From G965267185 sp965267185 (lineage in GTDB: Bacteria; Pseudomonadota; Alphaproteobacteria; UBA6615), in the NCBI GenBank assembly GCA_965267185.1, contig OZ253937.1:1-64000 (forward strand): a stretch of 64,000 bases of DNA. The letters are read 5' to 3'. A model generated the notes under the pieces. That model was not told the DNA's origin. It made no database searches and was given only the letters and a program-made list of their open reading frames with translations. Below, piece after piece: positions 24,952 to 34,148 of the stretch. Position numbers and translations under genes: made by a program. Each line of letters starts with the position of its first letter. Position 1 is the stretch's first letter.

Positions 24952-26068
24952 CCGGTGCGGCGCCGATGGCGCCCTGGTAGTGGGCGCGCCGGGCGCCCAC
25001 GGCGTTGACGTCACCGGGTAGAATCGGGCGCGGCGGCAGCATGACCTCGGCCGCGATAAGCGCGCCTTCGCGGAAGTACTGGATGCTCACGGTCTGGCCG
25101 ACGGCGAGGGATTTGACGATGCGGATCGCGGTCGGCAAATCGGTGATGGCCTGACCGTTGACCTCGGTGATGATGTCGCCGCCGAGCAAATACTCGTCCG
25201 AACCCAGGGTGACGGGGAAGCTGCCGCCGCGCAGGCCGATGCGGTCGGCGGCGCTGCCGGGCTCGACAGTCTCGACCAGGAACCCGCGCACGAGCGGGAC
25301 GCGCAACAGCACTTGCAAGGGCAGCGCGACCATTTTGCCGTTGATGCCATGCCAGGGCCGCTCGATGCGGCCGTGCTCGATCAGCGCCGGCACGGCTTCG
25401 ACGGCGATGTGGGCCGGCACGGCAAAGCCAACGCCGGCGCTTTCGGGCAGGCGAAACGTGTTGATGCCGACGACCTCGCCGCACATGTTGACCAGCGGCC
25501 CGCCGGAACTGCCCGAATTGATTGCCGCGTCGGTTTGAATGAGCGGCGCCAGCCAGCTCATCGGCGTGCGGCGGATGACCCGGTCGAGGCCAGAGACGAT
25601 GCCACGGGTGACCGCGACGCCGAGCCCGAAGGCGTTGCCGATCGCCAACACCTCCTCGCCCACGGCAAGGGCGGTCGAATCGCCGAACGCCGCCGCCGTG
25701 AGGCCGTTCGGGGTACCGGCGAGCCGCAACACGGCAAGGTCGAGAATCGGGTCGGCGCCGACCATTTCGGCGCTGACGACGTCCTGGCCGCTGGTCGTCA
25801 CGGCAATGGTGTGGCTGCCGAAGACGACGTGAGAATTGGTCAGGACATGACCGGCGTCGTCGAGGACGATGCCGGCGCCAACCACCGTCTGGGTGCGGTC
25901 GGCGAGGTTCTGCGGATCAATCGAGACGGCCAGGACCGAGACGACGGACGGCGCCGCGGCCCGGAACACTTGCGCCGGCGAGAGGTCGCAGGCGGGCTGG
26001 GCGAGCGCCGGCGTCGCGCTAACCGCGAGCGCTGCCATGGCACCAAGAACTTTAGCTAAAGGATGCAA
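24878..26068 (-). CDS. HtrA/DegP-type periplasmic serine protease with PDZ domain
   Basis: The preferred start is TTG at 26068: GGAGG lies 8 bases upstream, and it yields a signal peptide ending PALA near residue 23. The longer ATG frame from 26185 would bury the signal. The catalytic triad is His80 (TNSHVV), Asp110 (ILDLAVL) and Ser188 (NSGSSGGP). One PDZ domain follows at about residues 250-370 (GGDIITEVNGQAI), then a Pro-rich tail. It degrades or refolds damaged envelope proteins. It is divergent from a groEL gene across 224 bases. Confidence 0.88.
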   Translation of the reverse strand: MHPLAKVLGAMAALAVSATPALAQPACDLSPAQVFRAAAPSVVSVLAVSIDPQNLADRTQTVVGAGIVLDDAGHVLTNSHVVFGSHTIAVTTSGQDVVSAEMVGADPILDLAVLRLAGTPNGLTAAAFGDSTALAVGEEVLAIGNAFGLGVAVTRGIVSGLDRVIRRTPMSWLAPLIQTDAAINSGSSGGPLVNMCGEVVGINTFRLPESAGVGFAVPAHIAVEAVPALIEHGRIERPWHGINGKMVALPLQVLLRVPLVRGFLVETVEPGSAADRIGLRGGSFPVTLGSDEYLLGGDIITEVNGQAITDLPTAIRIVKSLAVGQTVSIQYFREGALIAAEVMLPPRPILPGDVNAVGARRAHYQGAIGAAPVTPRFPDPALNGLDPPSSPPGPRQ

Positions 26069-26087
26069 TCCATCGGCCTCCGCAATG

Positions 26088-26149
26088 GTCCCAATGGCCA
26101 ATTCCACCCCGAGACGTCCGCGGCAGCATTGATTTTGGGCAATTGGGAC
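26088..26149. promoter_or_regulatory. Distant inverted repeat in the htrA/groEL divergent region
   Basis: GTCCCAAT at 26088-26095 and ATTGGGAC at 26142-26149 are perfect 8-base inverted copies; similarity extends to about 11 of 13 bases per arm. They sit 46 bases apart, close to the htrA start. This could be a pair of binding sites for one regulator. No CIRCE element is visible, so HrcA control is not indicated. Confidence 0.4.
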
Positions 26150-26292
26150 GCCGCAAGTCGGGCGACGGGCTGCCGACGGCTGCAAGGGTGATCCATATCA
26201 ACACCGCCGCGGCACGACTTGCGCAATCATAGGGACAGCCCACAGCCGGTCCGGCGGTGTCTGTCCGGCCGGCCCGGAGACGGAGGCGGACA

Positions 26293-27909
26293 ATGACGGC
26301 GAAGGAGATTCACTATTCGGCCGACGCGCAGGAGCGCATGCGCCACGGCGTCGACATCCTGGCCCGGGCGGTCGGCCTGACATTGGGGCCGAAGGGCCGC
26401 AACGTGGTCGTCGAGCAGCCATACGGCGCGCCGCGCATTTCCAAGGATGGGGTTTCCGTCGCCAAGGAAATCGAACTGGAAGACAAGTTCGAGAACATCG
26501 GCGCGCGGATGGTCCGCGAGGTGGCGACGCGAACGTCGGATCTGGTGGGCGACGGGACGACCACGGCGACGGTGCTGGCGCAAGCGATCTTCCATGAAGG
26601 CTGTACGGCGGTCGCCGCCGGCATGAACCCGATGGACCTGAAGCGGGGCATCGACTTGGCGGTCGACGCGGTGGTCGCCGACCTGCGTGCCCGCGCGCGA
26701 AGGGTGCGCAGCAATGCCGAGATCGCCCAGGTCGCGACGATCTCGGCCAACGGCGACCGGGAAATAGGCGACCAGATTGCGCGCGCGATGGAGGCCGTCG
26801 GCAACGACGGTGTCATCACGGTCGAAGACGCCAAATCGATGAAGACAGAACTCGACATCGTCGAAGGGATGCAGTTCGACCGCGGCTACCTGAGCCCGTA
26901 CTTCATCACCGACGTCGAAAAACTGCGGTGTGAACTCGAACAGCCGTACGTGCTGCTGCACGAGAAGCGGCTGTCGAACCTGCAGCCGTTGTTGCCGCTG
27001 TTGGAAGCGGTGATGCAGACGGGCAAGCCGTTGCTGGTCGTGGCCGAGGATATCGAGGGCGAGGCGCTGGCGACCCTGGTCGTCAACAAGCTGCGCGGAG
27101 GCCTGCAGGTGGTGGGCGTCAAAGCGCCGGGGTTCGGCGACCGGCGCAAGGAGATGCTCGAAGACTTGGCGGTGTTGTCGGGCGGCCAAGTGATTGCCGA
27201 GGAAACCGGCACGAACCTGGAAACGGCGTCGCTCGACATGCTGGGCACGGCGGCGCGGGTCACGGTGACCAAGGACGATACGACGATTGTCGGTGGTGGC
27301 GGGCGGAAGGCGGCGATCAAAGGCCGGTGCGCGCAGATCCGGCGCCGGATCGAGGACACGACGTCGGACTACGACCGCGAAAAACTCGAGGAACGGCTGG
27401 CCAAGCTTGCCGGCGGGGTGGCGGTCGTGCGGGTAGGCGGCGCCACCGAGGTTGAAGTGATGGAGCGCAAGGATCGCGTCGACGATGCCCTGCATGCGAC
27501 CCGGGCGGCGGTTGCCGAGGGCGTATTGCCGGGCGGCGGCGCGGCGCTGTTGTATGCGACGCGTGCGCTGGCGGCGATTTCGGCCACGAACGCGGATCAG
27601 CGCGTGGGCATCGACATCGTCCGGCGGGCGTTGCAGGCGCCGCTGCGTCAACTGGTCGCCAACGCCGGTGTGGACGGTGCGGTGGTCGCCGCGAAGCTGC
27701 TCGAGCAAGCCGACGTGCGGCGCGGGTATGACGCACAGACGGACCGCTATACCGACATGATCAGCGCCGGCATCGTCGACCCGACGAAGGTCGTGCGGAT
27801 CGCGCTGCAGGGCGCGGCGTCGATCGCCGGCCTGCTGATCACGACGGAGGCGCTGGTCGCCGACCGGCAAATAGAACGGACCGACCAGGCAGCGGTTGCC
27901 GGGGCGTAG
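26293..27909 (+). CDS. groEL: GroEL-type chaperonin, solitary copy
   Basis: This 538-residue protein starts at ATG 26293 behind GGAGGCGGA. Family signatures are abundant: TLGPKGRNVV, GDGTTTATVLA, MEAVGNDGVITVE and GVLPGGGAALL. No groES lies beside it, and the C-terminus ends AVAGA without the usual Gly-Gly-Met repeat tail. Both facts suggest an additional, specialised chaperonin rather than the main housekeeping copy. Divergence from htrA may mean a shared stress response. Confidence 0.92.
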   Translation: MTAKEIHYSADAQERMRHGVDILARAVGLTLGPKGRNVVVEQPYGAPRISKDGVSVAKEIELEDKFENIGARMVREVATRTSDLVGDGTTTATVLAQAIFHEGCTAVAAGMNPMDLKRGIDLAVDAVVADLRARARRVRSNAEIAQVATISANGDREIGDQIARAMEAVGNDGVITVEDAKSMKTELDIVEGMQFDRGYLSPYFITDVEKLRCELEQPYVLLHEKRLSNLQPLLPLLEAVMQTGKPLLVVAEDIEGEALATLVVNKLRGGLQVVGVKAPGFGDRRKEMLEDLAVLSGGQVIAEETGTNLETASLDMLGTAARVTVTKDDTTIVGGGGRKAAIKGRCAQIRRRIEDTTSDYDREKLEERLAKLAGGVAVVRVGGATEVEVMERKDRVDDALHATRAAVAEGVLPGGGAALLYATRALAAISATNADQRVGIDIVRRALQAPLRQLVANAGVDGAVVAAKLLEQADVRRGYDAQTDRYTDMISAGIVDPTKVVRIALQGAASIAGLLITTEALVADRQIERTDQAAVAGA

Positions 27910-27946
27910 GGCGGCGGCAGGAACACCCGCGTTGCGCGAGGCTTCG

Positions 27947-28675
27947 GTGCGCCACGCACACCTCCATCGCTTCGGCGGCGAACTTGCCCTGGTGTTGTCC
28001 ATCGCGATTGTCGCGATGGTCGTCGCCGGCATCACCGTCCTCGGGTCGGAGGCCAAAGTCGCGGCGGTGCTCGATTGGATCGACAACCGCGGCGCCCTAG
28101 CGCCGATCCTGTTCGCGGCGCTGTACGCCGTTGTCGTCGTGTTGGTGTTGCCGAGCGTTTTGTTGACCCTGGGCGCCGGCTTCTTATTCGGTGTCGTGAA
28201 GGGCACCGTGCTGGTCATGGTTGGCGAGACCATCGGCGCGACAATCGCCTTTCTGATCGGCCGGTATCTGCTCGGCGACCGGTTTGCCGGTTTCCTGAAC
28301 GGGCATCCGCGTCTCGGCGCCCTTGAGCGGAAGGTCAAACAGCGCGGCTGGCGGGTTGTTTTGCTGACCCGGTTGACACCGTTCTTTCCTGGCAAGCTGG
28401 CGAACTATGTGTTTGGTCTGTCGCGCTATTCGTTGTCGGGGTTCGTGTTCGGCAACGTCGTCGGGATCGTGCCGATCACGGTAACCAACGTCTATCTCGG
28501 CTCGGTAGTGGCAGACCTCGCGACCCTTGGCGTACGCGGGGTGGCGCGGACGCCGATCGAGTGGGCCGCCTATGGCGTCGGCTTGGTGGTCGTCGTGGGA
28601 GTGCTGATCTATGTCGCGCGCGTGGCGACCCACAACCTACGCCTCACCGAGCCACCGGCGGCTGATAAACCGTAG
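27947..28675 (+). CDS. TVP38/TMEM64 (SNARE-associated/DedA-like) membrane protein
   Basis: The GTG at 27947 with GAGG upstream is taken as start, giving 242 residues; a TTG at 27896 overlapping groEL is possible. There are about five hydrophobic segments. The core family motif is GAGFLFGVVKGT followed by GATIAFLIGRYLLG, with LLTRLTPFFPGKLANYVFGL in the second half. DedA/TVP38 proteins are membrane transporters or scramblase-like proteins of undefined specificity. It follows groEL closely and may be co-transcribed. A second family member is encoded at 34149. Confidence 0.87.
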   Translation: MRHAHLHRFGGELALVLSIAIVAMVVAGITVLGSEAKVAAVLDWIDNRGALAPILFAALYAVVVVLVLPSVLLTLGAGFLFGVVKGTVLVMVGETIGATIAFLIGRYLLGDRFAGFLNGHPRLGALERKVKQRGWRVVLLTRLTPFFPGKLANYVFGLSRYSLSGFVFGNVVGIVPITVTNVYLGSVVADLATLGVRGVARTPIEWAAYGVGLVVVVGVLIYVARVATHNLRLTEPPAADKP

Positions 28676-28757
28676 CCGCCTGCTCTCGGCCTTGACTGAG
28701 GTCATGTCGTGGGCGGTGTCGTCGAGGCTACTTTGGGGGACGATGGTGGAGGAAGCC

Positions 28758-29021
28758 ATGGAGACGGCGATGAGTGGCCCAAGGGAAACCCGGACGGTGA
28801 CGGCCGACGACGTGCGGGCGATGGTGGGCGACATCAGCGACGCCAAGATAACGGCCGTGCTGGCGACGAACCCCAGCTTCGAGGACCTCGAGGAGGCCGT
28901 CGCCTGGGCGGCCGGTGAGAGCGACGTGATGGGCGAGGAGCGCTTGCCGCTGTCACGGACCGCCGCGCGGGTTTACGAGATAGTCGCGGCGGACGAAGAC
29001 TACGCCAACGAGCGGGAATAG
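28758..29021 (+). CDS. Small acidic protein of unknown function
   Basis: The ATG at 28758 follows GGAGGA and yields 87 residues; an ATG five codons earlier has a poorer ribosome site. The protein is acidic and helical, with TADDVRAMVGDISDAKI then FEDLEEAVAWAAGESD. The first half is reminiscent of a UBA-like or DUF-type three-helix bundle, but no family can be named with confidence. Confidence 0.6.
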   Translation: METAMSGPRETRTVTADDVRAMVGDISDAKITAVLATNPSFEDLEEAVAWAAGESDVMGEERLPLSRTAARVYEIVAADEDYANERE

Positions 29022-29081
29022 CCGCGCACCGCGGGCTCTTGGCAAGCCGGCGTAACGTGTTGCGTTGCAATGAACAAAGAA

Positions 29082-29158
29082 TGGTGCGCCCGGCAGGATT
29101 CGAACCTGCGACCACGGGATTAGAAGTCCAGTGCTCTATCCAGCTGAGCTACGGGCGC
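29082..29158 (-). tRNA. tRNA-Arg (anticodon TCT)
   Basis: The reverse strand folds as a 77-base tRNA including an encoded CCA. The acceptor stem is GCGCCCG/CGGGCGC with discriminator A, the D arm is GCTC...GAGC, the anticodon loop is CTTCTAA (anticodon TCT, reading AGA), and the T loop is TTCGAAT. The anticodon stem CTGGA/TCCCG has one T-C mismatch. Confidence 0.95.
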
Positions 29159-29257
29159 GTGGTCGCAATGTACGCGAGAGTCGGGGCGGGTGCCTAGCGG
29201 CGGGCAGCGACGACGGATGGGCGAACCCATCCGCCGCCTCTGAGCCTGAGAAAGCAA

Positions 29258-29278
29258 CCGCCGGCACGTGTCCGGCGG
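29258..29278. terminator. Hairpin, possible terminator
   Basis: CCGCCGG and CCGGCGG form a perfect 7-bp stem with a 7-base loop, in the 195-base gap between tRNA-Arg and the minus-strand complex I subunit gene. It lies about 75 bases past the latter's stop. There is no clear T tract. Confidence 0.4.
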
Positions 29279-29353
29279 CTAGATGACAAGACGTTATCAC
29301 TAACCCGACAGGGCTGGCAATTCCGCGCGGACGGCACTGGTTCCCGGTGGGGC

Positions 29354-29659
29354 TCAGTGGCTCCAGGGCTGCTTGCGGTCGTAGGCGAAGTTGTCGGCGT
29401 AGGCCTTGGGCCGGATGCGGCGGGTCTTGGGCCGGTGGATGCTGTAGGCGATGCCATGACGCTCGGCGAAGGCGACGGCCTCTTCCATGGTGTCGAAATC
29501 CATGCGGATTTGGCCGGCGGTGCCGCGGGAACCGGCCCAGCCCATCAGCGGGTCGAGTTGCTGGCGGGAGGTGGGTTCGGCCTCCAAGACCCAGCCGCGG
29601 GTCTTGGCGCGGCCGGACTGCATGGCGGTTTTCGCCGGCTGAAAGATGCGCGCCTTCAT
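29354..29659 (-). CDS. ETC complex I subunit, NDUFS4/NDUFA-type
   Basis: The ATG at 29659 gives 101 residues; the upstream codons are not conserved-looking. The sequence follows the NDUFS4 (18 kDa) pattern: MKARIFQPAKTAMQSGRAKT, WVLEAE, PLMGW, then MDFDTMEEAVAFAERHGIAY and a basic end. In alphaproteobacteria this accessory subunit supports the NADH dehydrogenase of the inner membrane. It is a taxonomic marker for this class. It lies alone, downstream of a large membrane protein gene. Confidence 0.92.
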   Translation of the reverse strand: MKARIFQPAKTAMQSGRAKTRGWVLEAEPTSRQQLDPLMGWAGSRGTAGQIRMDFDTMEEAVAFAERHGIAYSIHRPKTRRIRPKAYADNFAYDRKQPWSH

Positions 29660-29701
29660 GGCGCGCAACCTAGGCGCGGGCGCGGGGGAACGCAACCGGG
29701 A

Positions 29702-31018
29702 TCAGATGCGGCGGCTGGCGTGGATCTGCGGCGTGCGGTTGTGGGGCATGATGGTGACGTGCAGGGTCGCGGTCTGGCTGACCCGCTCGAGGCCGTCGAC
29801 GGCGACGGCGCTGATGGAGAGGGACAGCTCGCCGGCGAAGCCGCGCGGCGGCACCAAGGCCAAGTTGGGGAGCTGGTCGGGCGGCAGGATCCAACTGCCG
29901 TCACCGCTGTTGAGCCCGGCGTTGAGGCGGGCGCCCTGGGGCACGCCGTCGATGACCACGGACGACAGGGTGGTGCCGGTCGCGGCGTCGACGATCAACG
30001 GCAAGGGCACGAGGGCGTCGGCAATGCCCTCGACCTCGGCCACCTCGATGTGCGGGGCGTTGGCGGGGGTCACCAAGTCGGCGAGGCGCGGGGCGACGGC
30101 GGCGCCGGCGACGGCGGCGCTGGCGACGGCGACGAACACGGCGACGCCGGTCAAGGCGCCGACGGGGAAGCGGCGGCGGGTCTTGGGACGGGCGGCGCGG
30201 GGTTCGCCCTCCGGCGGTGGCGGGGCCTGCTCCGGCGCGCCGAGGCGCAACGGTTGGCCGGGTTCCGACTTGGTCGGCGGGCGGACCCTGCCCGAGTTTC
30301 GCGGGGCATCGCCAAAGGGCAGCTTGCGGCCCGGCACCGGTAGGCGATCGAACAACGAGCGGGTCGGCGCCGTGCGGACGGCGGCCGGGCGGTCGCCCTC
30401 GGACACGGTGAGCTGGGTCGGGCCGAGGAAGTTAGGTATGCGCGGCAAAGCCTCGGCGTCCTCGGCATCGATGGTGAGGTCGCGATTGGACAGGCGGGCG
30501 ATGGACTGGCCCGAGGCGTCCGGCGCGGCCGGGACGTCGCGGGTGACGCCGTCGAGGGCGCGCACGGTCGGTACCTCGGCCACGGACTCGAAGCGGCGCG
30601 GGCGCAGGTCGGCCAAGGATTGCTCGGCGCGATGCTTGGCCGCGGGATCGATGGCGGACGCCTCGGCCACGGGCTGCGGCGGCGCGGTGCGCTGAGCGAT
30701 TGGCTGCGCCGGGCGGACGGGCGGTGTCTGCGCCGGTGGGATGATGAGTTCGGTGCCGGCTTGGCGCTCGGCGCCGTTGGTGGCCGGCGACGGGTTTGAG
30801 GCCGCCGGCGGCGCCACCGGCGGTAGCGGGGCGGGGCGCGCCGCGACAGGTGACGGGGCGGCTGTTGTTGGGACGACCGGGGGCGCGGCGACCGGCGGTG
30901 CCGGCGCCTCTGGTTCGGGCTCGACGAAAAGTTCGGCCGTCAGCTGACGGCACATGGCGGCCAACGATTCGACGCGGTCGGACTGGTTCGTGCCGTCTCG
31001 GCGGGGTTCGGCACCCAT
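29702..31018 (-). CDS. Pro/Ala-rich membrane-anchored protein with C-terminal beta-domain
   Basis: The ATG at 31018 gives 438 residues. About 290 residues of Pro/Ala-rich low-complexity sequence come first, then a basic stop KTRRRFP, a single transmembrane helix (GALTGVAVFVAVASAAVAGA) and a C-terminal domain of about 110 residues. That last domain (VEVAEIEG-like strand, GDGSWILPPDQLPNLALVPP, LSISAVAVDGLERVSQT) resembles cadherin- or Ig-like repeats of large alphaproteobacterial surface proteins. Topology would place the disordered region in the cytoplasm. The function is unknown. Confidence 0.78.
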   Translation of the reverse strand: MGAEPRRDGTNQSDRVESLAAMCRQLTAELFVEPEPEAPAPPVAAPPVVPTTAAPSPVAARPAPLPPVAPPAASNPSPATNGAERQAGTELIIPPAQTPPVRPAQPIAQRTAPPQPVAEASAIDPAAKHRAEQSLADLRPRRFESVAEVPTVRALDGVTRDVPAAPDASGQSIARLSNRDLTIDAEDAEALPRIPNFLGPTQLTVSEGDRPAAVRTAPTRSLFDRLPVPGRKLPFGDAPRNSGRVRPPTKSEPGQPLRLGAPEQAPPPPEGEPRAARPKTRRRFPVGALTGVAVFVAVASAAVAGAAVAPRLADLVTPANAPHIEVAEVEGIADALVPLPLIVDAATGTTLSSVVIDGVPQGARLNAGLNSGDGSWILPPDQLPNLALVPPRGFAGELSLSISAVAVDGLERVSQTATLHVTIMPHNRTPQIHASRRI

Positions 31019-31418
31019 GTCTCTGTCAACTCCCCTCAAGCGGTTTGGCGTGAGGCCAACGGCCCCTTGGAAGCATTTCCCCCGGCGAGTTTGGTATTTT
31101 TGCGGCAGTTTTTCGAATTGCCGCTTGATCGTTGCAAATAGGATACAGGAAGGGTCGGAGGCCGGCGGCGGCGAAAGAGGATTGGCGCTGCCGGATCTAT
31201 TTTGCCGGACTGCCCCGGCCGGGTGCCCTATCGGCGCCGCGATCCCTCAAACTTTCGGGGGATCCGGGTTGGCGGGGTGACGGCAGGGACCAAGTATGCC
31301 GTTGGAGATATGCCGGTTTAGGGCGACGACTATAGACATTGGCGGGTCGAGAGAGGCCGGGATCGCGCCTACTGTACGCGCATTCGCCCGGTTGGGCGTT
31401 TCCAGCATCAGGACCGCC
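31019..31418. other. 400-base divergent intergenic region with hairpin
   Basis: No convincing gene is seen; an open frame from 31296 simply extends the next gene upstream without a ribosome site. An inverted repeat GCGGCA...TGCCGC (31102-31124) lies in a locally T-rich stretch on the plus strand. The region should hold promoters for the genes on both sides. No exact -35/-10 pair is convincing. Confidence 0.45.
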
Positions 31419-31661
31419 ATGAGCCGCGTCATTACGACCCGCAACAACTCGATGTATACCCTGAAAGTGATCGGGGAGGACGGCGACGTGCAGTTGCGGC
31501 TGTCGTTCGACGGGCCGATGCCGGACCACCTTAAGTCGTTGATGGCGCGCGGTAACGCCGGGGACCTGGACGCCGCGCAGGAATACGTCACCGAGTTCAT
31601 CAAGTACTGGCACAATCAGCAGCCGGCGGACTGGGCCGAGGCGACGGGCGCCCGCCACTGA
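31419..31661 (+). CDS. Small protein of unknown function
   Basis: From ATG 31419 (AGGA nearby) the product has 80 residues: a short strand pair (MYTLKVIGEDGDVQLRLSFD) followed by a helix and a QEYVTEFIKYWHNQQPADW tail. A longer start at 31296 is possible but has no ribosome site. No family is recognised. Confidence 0.55.
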   Translation: MSRVITTRNNSMYTLKVIGEDGDVQLRLSFDGPMPDHLKSLMARGNAGDLDAAQEYVTEFIKYWHNQQPADWAEATGARH

Positions 31662-31780
31662 CGGCGATTATCGCGGGCAATTCGCCGGGTCTTTGAGACG
31701 AATTGCCGGGAAAATTAATCGAAGCCCCATTTTTGTCACATACCTTTGTCGTACGCCCCAACGACGACGGAGGGTGACGA

Positions 31781-32128
31781 ATGCCTTGTGAGATAAGAGA
31801 CATCGTTTTCACCAAGACCGAGGTAATGGCGGCGTTGGCGGCCCATGATCGGATGTGCGCCAACCAGGAGATTGCCGATGTGGTCGCCGACGTGGAACTG
31901 GCATCCGGCGAGGCGCCACAGGCGACGGTGAGGTTCGACAGCGACGCAGCGCCGGTGACGGTGAGCGGCGAGCGGCTGTTGGCGGCGTTGGTGCGGTATT
32001 GCATCGAGAACAACATCGTGATCCCGCGCAACGCGAAGAAGTCGGTGGTGCCGGCGGCCGACGCGGCGCGGCTGCGGATCGAAATCGGCGAACGCTTGGC
32101 GGATCAAGCGGCGGTCGATCTGAACTGA
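31781..32128 (+). CDS. Small protein of unknown function
   Basis: This 115-residue protein has a strong GGAGGGTGA before its ATG. It starts MPCEIRDIVFTKTEV and alternates helices and strands (ERLLAALVRYCIENNIVIPR). The shape fits a small cytosolic alpha/beta domain. No family is recognised, and neighbours do not define a role. Confidence 0.65.
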   Translation: MPCEIRDIVFTKTEVMAALAAHDRMCANQEIADVVADVELASGEAPQATVRFDSDAAPVTVSGERLLAALVRYCIENNIVIPRNAKKSVVPAADAARLRIEIGERLADQAAVDLN

Positions 32129-32197
32129 CCGGCGCGCCAGCGGCCTGGCTTGACCCACCGCAAATACTTGGCGGTCGGTACACGCGACACTGGCGGC

Positions 32198-32518
32198 ATG
32201 AACCGGTGGATCCCATGGGTCGTGGCCCTGATGCTGCTGAGCAGCCCGGCGGCGGCGCAACAGGTTGGCGACGCCTTTGTCGGGCAAGACATCGCCGAGG
32301 CCGAGTGTTCGGAGTGCCATATCATCGGCCCGGACGCGCTGGGCGGCAATCTGCTGTTGGGCGCGCCGACATTCATGGAGGTGGCGGCGGACCCGGCGAT
32401 AACGGAATTGTCATTGCGGGTATTCCTGCAAAGCCCGCATCAGTTGATGCCGAATTTCGTGTTCTCGGAGACCGAGACGGACGCCATCATCGCCTACATC
32501 TTGGGATTGCGGCGCTAG
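32198..32518 (+). CDS. Class I c-type cytochrome, small periplasmic
   Basis: The ATG at 32198 gives 106 residues: a signal peptide (IPWVVALMLLSSPAAAQ) and one haem-binding CSECH motif (about residue 42), with a distal QLMPNF segment supplying the Met ligand. Size and layout match single-haem class I cytochromes that shuttle electrons in the periplasm. No partner oxidase is adjacent. Confidence 0.88.
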   Translation: MNRWIPWVVALMLLSSPAAAQQVGDAFVGQDIAEAECSECHIIGPDALGGNLLLGAPTFMEVAADPAITELSLRVFLQSPHQLMPNFVFSETETDAIIAYILGLRR

Positions 32519-32830
32519 TCCCGAGCCAGCAACGGCGCCGGGTTTTACCTGTTCACGCTGTGGTTTCCGACGTAAAATCGCCGAGTATCGGGGGTTGCCA
32601 TGGCGCCATTGGCGGCGGCCATCCGATGGCGGTAGGATCCACCACCCGGTTCTCTTAATACTCGTGAATACTTCCAGCGCAAACGAATTCAAGAGACACT
32701 ACAAAAGCGCGCTTGCAGGCCCGGCACGACGACGCCTAGGGCAACTAAAAACCGCGCAAAGGCCAGGTTTGTGCGCGCCGAATTAACGTCAGATCACGCC
32801 GAACCTTTGCGACGGCCGCGGGGCGAGACG
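32519..32830. other. 312-base intergenic region
   Basis: This stretch separates the cytochrome gene from the LuxR-type regulator. It is less GC-rich than neighbours around 32560-32700. A short open frame at 32595-32786 has an arginine-rich, non-protein-like translation and is not called. No terminator or repeat stands out. Confidence 0.4.
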
Positions 32831-33934
32831 ATGGCCGAGATACACCGGCTGATCGGCGACATCTATGACGCCGGTCTCGACGAGAAGCGCTGGCGCGACG
32901 TGCTGCCAGAGATCGGCCGGCTATTCAAATCCTCGGGCATCAATCTGTTCGTGTTGGACCTTTCGACGAACGAGATTCCGACGCTGGTGTCGTGGTCGGC
33001 GGACGAAAAATCCGGCGGTAACGGCGTCGAACTCGACAGCCGAACGCGCAAGGGGCTGGCGCAGCCGGAGTTGGAGATCGTCTACGAGCACCAGCACGTG
33101 GACAAGCCGTTGACGGCGCGGGACGCGGTGCACGACCAGGTGCGCAGCATCGGCGACTTTCGCTACTACATGGCCCGGAAGTTCCAGGGGGACGGCCGTT
33201 TCCTGCCGATTCTGGCGATCCAGCGAGCGCCGGGACAACCGGCGGTGTCGGCGGAGGAAGAGCGGACGCTGAAGATCCTGTCGAACCACGTCGGGCGGGC
33301 GATGGAGTTGAACCAGCGCATCGCGGTGCTGGAAAGCGACGCGGAATCGTACCCGGACGCGCTGGAGCAACTGGCGTCGGCGGCGTTTTTGCTGAACGGC
33401 CAGGGCACCGTGATCTTCATGAACGCGGTGGCGCGTGGGCTGACCGAAGAAGGCGACGGCCTACAGGTGGCGCATGGGCAACTGCGGGCGGCACGGCTGG
33501 AGGAGACCGCGGTGCTGCACGACGAGATCCGGCGGGCGCTGACGGCGCGGGCGCAGAAGGGGACGATGCCGGGCAAGCGGTTCTCGGTGGGCCGGGGCGA
33601 AGACGACCGCCTGGTGGTGATGGTGATGCCGCTGCGCAACGGGGTCGAGGCGCTGTTCCGCGACCCGGCGGCGGTGATGGTGCTGGCGCGGGACCCGGCG
33701 CAGGTGTCGATCGCGCCGAACGACCTGGTGACCCTCTTTGGTCTTACCTCGGCGGAGGCGATGCTGGCGGCGTCGCTGGTCGACGGCGGGTCGCTGGCGG
33801 ATTACTCGGAGAATTCGGGGTGCGCGCCGGCGACGGCGCGGTGGCACCTGAAGAACATCTTCACCAAGACCGGCACCCACTCGCAGACGCGGCTGGTGTC
33901 GCTGATCCTGCGGACGGTGGCGGTCGGCCAGTAG
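32831..33934 (+). CDS. LuxR-type HTH transcriptional regulator with N-terminal sensor region
   Basis: From ATG 32831 (GGGGCGAG upstream) the protein has 367 residues. The N-terminal two thirds look like a PAS/GAF sensory module (LFVLDLSTNEIPTLVSW; AAFLLNGQGTVIFMNAVARGLTEE is PAS-like). The C-terminal 65 residues form a LuxR/NarL HTH: LFGLTSAEAMLAASLVDGGS, then CAPATARWHLKNIFTKTGTHSQTRLVSL. Such proteins bind DNA as dimers in response to a small molecule. The target genes are unknown. Confidence 0.88.
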   Translation: MAEIHRLIGDIYDAGLDEKRWRDVLPEIGRLFKSSGINLFVLDLSTNEIPTLVSWSADEKSGGNGVELDSRTRKGLAQPELEIVYEHQHVDKPLTARDAVHDQVRSIGDFRYYMARKFQGDGRFLPILAIQRAPGQPAVSAEEERTLKILSNHVGRAMELNQRIAVLESDAESYPDALEQLASAAFLLNGQGTVIFMNAVARGLTEEGDGLQVAHGQLRAARLEETAVLHDEIRRALTARAQKGTMPGKRFSVGRGEDDRLVVMVMPLRNGVEALFRDPAAVMVLARDPAQVSIAPNDLVTLFGLTSAEAMLAASLVDGGSLADYSENSGCAPATARWHLKNIFTKTGTHSQTRLVSLILRTVAVGQ

Positions 33935-34148
33935 ACGCCACACTTAACTTTTTTCTCACTTCTCGCGCGACGCCTTGATCGGCGCGACCGTGGCCGCCAT
34001 TTGCGGGTTGCGGATGGCGGGGATTGCCGGAAGGAATGGCGTCTTGCGGGGCGACCCGGGGCGTTGCGCCGACTCCAGTGTGATAAACTCCCGCCGTGCG
34101 TGGCAGGTTGTGTTTCGACGGCGTCCATGACGAAGGTGGGGTGAGCCA

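Noticed and set aside
26041..26292. CIRCE element controlling groEL
   Set aside because: No TTAGCACTC-N9-GAGTGCTAA pattern was found in the divergent region.
32595..32786. Short open frame between cytochrome c and LuxR regulator
   Set aside because: Arginine-rich translation, no Shine-Dalgarno, no recognisable fold.
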